Below the pieces are notes generated by a model. It saw nothing but the letters and a program-made list of their open reading frames with translations, did not search any database and was not told the origin of the DNA. A stretch of 64,000 nucleotides of DNA from Pseudarthrobacter albicanus (GTDB lineage: Bacteria > Actinomycetota > Actinomycetes > Actinomycetales > Micrococcaceae): assembly GCF_018224015.1 (NCBI RefSeq), contig NZ_JAGPOT010000026.1, forward strand, positions 35,008-99,007, written 5' to 3'. Below, piece after piece: positions 61,889 through 64,000 of this stretch. Position numbers and translations under genes: made by a program. Each line of letters starts with the position of its first letter. The stretch's first letter is position 1.

Positions 61889-63325
61889 ATGAAAAAGCTG
61901 AACAAGCTCAGCATCATCGGCTATGGCGCCGGCGATGCGGCAAACAACCTCGCTTTCACCACCGCCACGATGTTCCTGCTGGTGTACTACACGGACGTGG
62001 CCGGGATTTCGGCCGCAGCGGCCGGCACCCTGCTGCTGGCGGTCAGGATCTTCGACGCCTTCGCTGACGTTTTTGCCGGCCGGGTGGTGGACCGCGCCTT
62101 CAGCAAGCGGTTCGGCAAGTTCCGCCCGTTCATCATGTTCGGCTCCATCCCGCTGCTCCTGCTGAGCGTGGCCACGTTCTCCGTCCCGCAGCTCGGCGAA
62201 TCCGGCATGCTGCTCTATGCCTACGTCACGTACGCGGCCCTGGGCCTGGCCTACAGCCTGGTCAACATCCCCTACGGCTCCCTGGCCGGCGCCATGACGC
62301 AGGACCCGGGGGACCGGGCCAAGCTCGGCTCCGCCAGGTTGGTCGGCGCAATGCTCGTTAGCTCCGCCCTGGGTATTTTCGTGGCTCCGCTGATCAAGCC
62401 CGGCGCCAACCTGCAGTCAACATTCACCACCATCACCCTGGTGTTCGTGGTCATTGGCGCCGCACTCTACTTCTTCACCGTGCTGACAGCCAAGGAGCGG
62501 GTCCACCGCGCCGTCCCCAACGTCACGTTCAAGCAGAGCATGGACACGCTCAAAGGCAACAAGCCGCTGCTGATGCTCTGCCTGAGCTCCTTCTTCTTCC
62601 TCACCGGCTACCTGGCCCTCACCTCGGTGCAGCTGTACTACCTGCGCGACGTCCTGCACCGCCTCGACCTGTACCCCGTCCTCTCCATCATCCAGCTGGT
62701 GCTCACCTTCGTGCTGGCTGCAGTGATGCCCAGGCTGGTCCGGAGCCTGGGCAAGAAGGGCGTCTACGTCTACGCGTCCCTGCTCACCGTCGTGGGTGGC
62801 GCGATCATCTTCTTCACCCCGGCCAGCCAGGTCTGGATCGGCTTCGCCGGCCTCGTTGTCAGCCTGGTCGGGGTCCTTGCCGTCAACATCGTGGTGTGGG
62901 CACTGGAAGCCGACACCGTGGAATACGGCGAATGGCGCACCGGCGTGCGCACCGAAGGCATCACCTATGCCTTGTTCTCCTTCACCCGGAAGACCGGCCA
63001 GGCGGTGGGGGGCGCCCTCGCCGCCTACGCCCTGGCCCTGGGCGGCTACAAGTCCGGTGCGGCCCAGACCGCGGACGCGGTCTTCGGCATCCAGTTCGCG
63101 GCCGGTGCGCTGCCGGCCATCATGACCATCCTGGCCGTCCTGGTGATGTCCAGGTACACCCTCACCGATGCCATGCACGCCCGGATTCTCGCCGAGATCC
63201 AGGAGCGCCGCAAGACCGCCGACAGCTCCGCCCAAACGGCAGCAACCGGCAGAACCCCCGCAACGCCCGACGCCGCCGCCGTCGGCTCCGGCGGAACCAC
63301 GCCGCCCGGCCCGGCCAGCCACTAG
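61889..63325 (+). CDS. uidB: GPH-family (MelB-like) sugar:cation symporter, probable glucuronide carrier
   Basis: The 478-residue protein has twelve membrane helices and GPH-family motifs ([46 protein letters not shown] [34 protein letters not shown]). Located between beta-glucuronidase and mannonate dehydratase genes, it is probably the glucuronide importer. The C-terminal 45 residues are a disordered Ala/Thr/Pro tail. AAAGGAG precedes the ATG at 61889, 64 bp after uidA. Confidence 0.9.
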   Translation: MKKLNKLSIIGYGAGDAANNLAFTTATMFLLVYYTDVAGISAAAAGTLLLAVRIFDAFADVFAGRVVDRAFSKRFGKFRPFIMFGSIPLLLLSVATFSVPQLGESGMLLYAYVTYAALGLAYSLVNIPYGSLAGAMTQDPGDRAKLGSARLVGAMLVSSALGIFVAPLIKPGANLQSTFTTITLVFVVIGAALYFFTVLTAKERVHRAVPNVTFKQSMDTLKGNKPLLMLCLSSFFFLTGYLALTSVQLYYLRDVLHRLDLYPVLSIIQLVLTFVLAAVMPRLVRSLGKKGVYVYASLLTVVGGAIIFFTPASQVWIGFAGLVVSLVGVLAVNIVVWALEADTVEYGEWRTGVRTEGITYALFSFTRKTGQAVGGALAAYALALGGYKSGAAQTADAVFGIQFAAGALPAIMTILAVLVMSRYTLTDAMHARILAEIQERRKTADSSAQTAATGRTPATPDAAAVGSGGTTPPGPASH

Positions 63326-63371
63326 CCACCACCGACCCAGCCCGACACAGTCCATTTTGAAAGGAACTGCC

Positions 63372-64000
63372 GTGAAAATCATTGCCGCGGAAGTCTTCGT
63401 GACCAGCCCCTCCCGTAACTTCGTCACCCTCCGGATCACGACGGAGGACGGCGTCACCGGGATCGGCGACGCGACCCTGAACGGGCGTGAACTGGCCGTC
63501 GCCGCGTACCTGAAGGAGCACGTCGCGCAGCTGCTGATCGGCAAGGACCCGCACCGGATCGAGGACACCTGGCAGTTCCTGTACCGCAGTTCGTACTGGC
63601 GCCGCGGGCCGGTGACGATGGCCGCGATCGCCGCCGTGGACATGGCGCTGTGGGACATCAAGGGCAAGGTCGCGAACATGCCGGTGTACCAGCTCCTGGG
63701 CGGGGCGTCCCGGAACGGGCTGCGCGCCTACGGGCACGCCTCCGGCTCGGACCTTCCGTCGCTGTTCGATTCGGTCCGGGAGCACCTGGACCTGGGCTAC
63801 AAGTCGGTGCGGATCCAGACGGCCGTCCCCGGCATCAAGGCCGTCTACGGCGTCGCCGCGCAGGCCCAGGCCTCCGGGGAACGCTACGATTACGAGCCCG
63901 CCGGCCGCGGCGCGTTCCCGCAGGAGGAGGACTGGGACACCCGGGCCTACCTGCGGCACCTGCCGTCGGTGTTCGAGGCCGTCCGGAACGAGTTCGGCCC
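63372..64000 (+). CDS. manD: D-mannonate dehydratase (enolase superfamily), cut by the window end
   Basis: The gene begins at a GTG at 63372 after GAAAGGAA and is open to the last base of the window, so only the first 209 residues are seen. The opening [20 protein letters not shown], then [39 protein letters not shown] and [11 protein letters not shown], matches the ManD/RspA enolase-superfamily dehydratases. It converts D-mannonate to 2-keto-3-deoxygluconate, the step after fructuronate reduction. The catalytic metal-binding barrel lies beyond the window. Confidence 0.9.
   Translation, partial: MKIIAAEVFVTSPSRNFVTLRITTEDGVTGIGDATLNGRELAVAAYLKEHVAQLLIGKDPHRIEDTWQFLYRSSYWRRGPVTMAAIAAVDMALWDIKGKVANMPVYQLLGGASRNGLRAYGHASGSDLPSLFDSVREHLDLGYKSVRIQTAVPGIKAVYGVAAQAQASGERYDYEPAGRGAFPQEEDWDTRAYLRHLPSVFEAVRNEFG

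Overview
The window is high-GC DNA with GTG starts, 1-8 bp stop/start overlaps (ATGA, GTGA), AGGAGG-type ribosome binding sites and long open antisense frames. Together with the gene content (actinobacterial high-affinity [NiFe] hydrogenase, SARP regulator, GT87/GT39-like polyprenol-sugar transferase, AAHS transporter next to IclR) this points to a soil actinobacterium of the Micrococcaceae, most like Arthrobacter or Pseudarthrobacter. That placement is inferred from style and gene content, not from a marker gene. I saw no rRNA, tRNA, CRISPR array, transposase or prophage.

Layout. (1) 7-4669: end of a urease operon, ureE-ureF-ureG-ureD, followed by overlapping genes for a NiCoT nickel permease and a urea channel, closed by a hairpin terminator. 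(2) 4878-10450: accessory stretch with a small W-rich protein, a frameshifted alpha/beta hydrolase, a 2H phosphoesterase, a SARP-type regulator and an OmpR/histidine-kinase pair ending in an 18-bp tandem repeat. (3) 10448-19347: leftward epimerase, MTA phosphorylase and membrane glycosyltransferase; a membrane-anchored molybdopterin oxidoreductase; a leftward GT2/DUF2064/methyltransferase set; a lipoprotein; a membrane protein. (4) 19502-29891: aromatic catabolism, with an intradiol dioxygenase plus a two-component flavin monooxygenase, a decayed IclR gene beside an intact paralogue, and an AAHS transporter/CoA ligase/amidohydrolase/SDR operon. (5) 29977-44684: a nickel permease diverging from a group 1h (Hhy) [NiFe] hydrogenase operon, hypA-hypB-hhyS-hhyL-NifU/Rieske-like protein-three accessory proteins-two tiny ORFs-maturation protease-hypC, then a disordered protein, a leftward DUF6390-like gene and a FecBCD-type ABC transporter. 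HypD, HypE and HypF are not in the window. (6) 44774-64000: a sugar-acid/glycoside regulon with two paralogous LacI repressors, two pairs of TIM-barrel isomerase plus Gfo/Idh/MocA oxidoreductase, a Dpp-type ABC transporter with a fused permease-ATPase, and the full route from glucuronide to 2-keto-3-deoxygluconate (UidA, UidB-like carrier, UxaC, UxuB-like reductase, ManD cut by the window end).

How it fits together. Nickel is a recurring theme: two nickel enzymes, two NiCoT permeases, and a metal-type ABC importer of unknown cargo. The hydrogenase would scavenge trace H2 for respiration. In region 6, four near-identical pseudo-palindromes (consensus TGGCAACCGGTTGCCA) and one weaker copy sit before the transcription units, and in each of the four the -35 box lies inside the operator. 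This suggests one LacI regulon joining the glucuronide pathway to the oxidoreductase/isomerase/ABC block, which may itself cleave glycosides by oxidation rather than hydrolysis.

The items most worth following are that oxidoreductase/isomerase/ABC block, the uncharacterised accessory proteins of the hydrogenase operon, and a mobile-repeat-like palindrome that forms the N-terminus of UreD.
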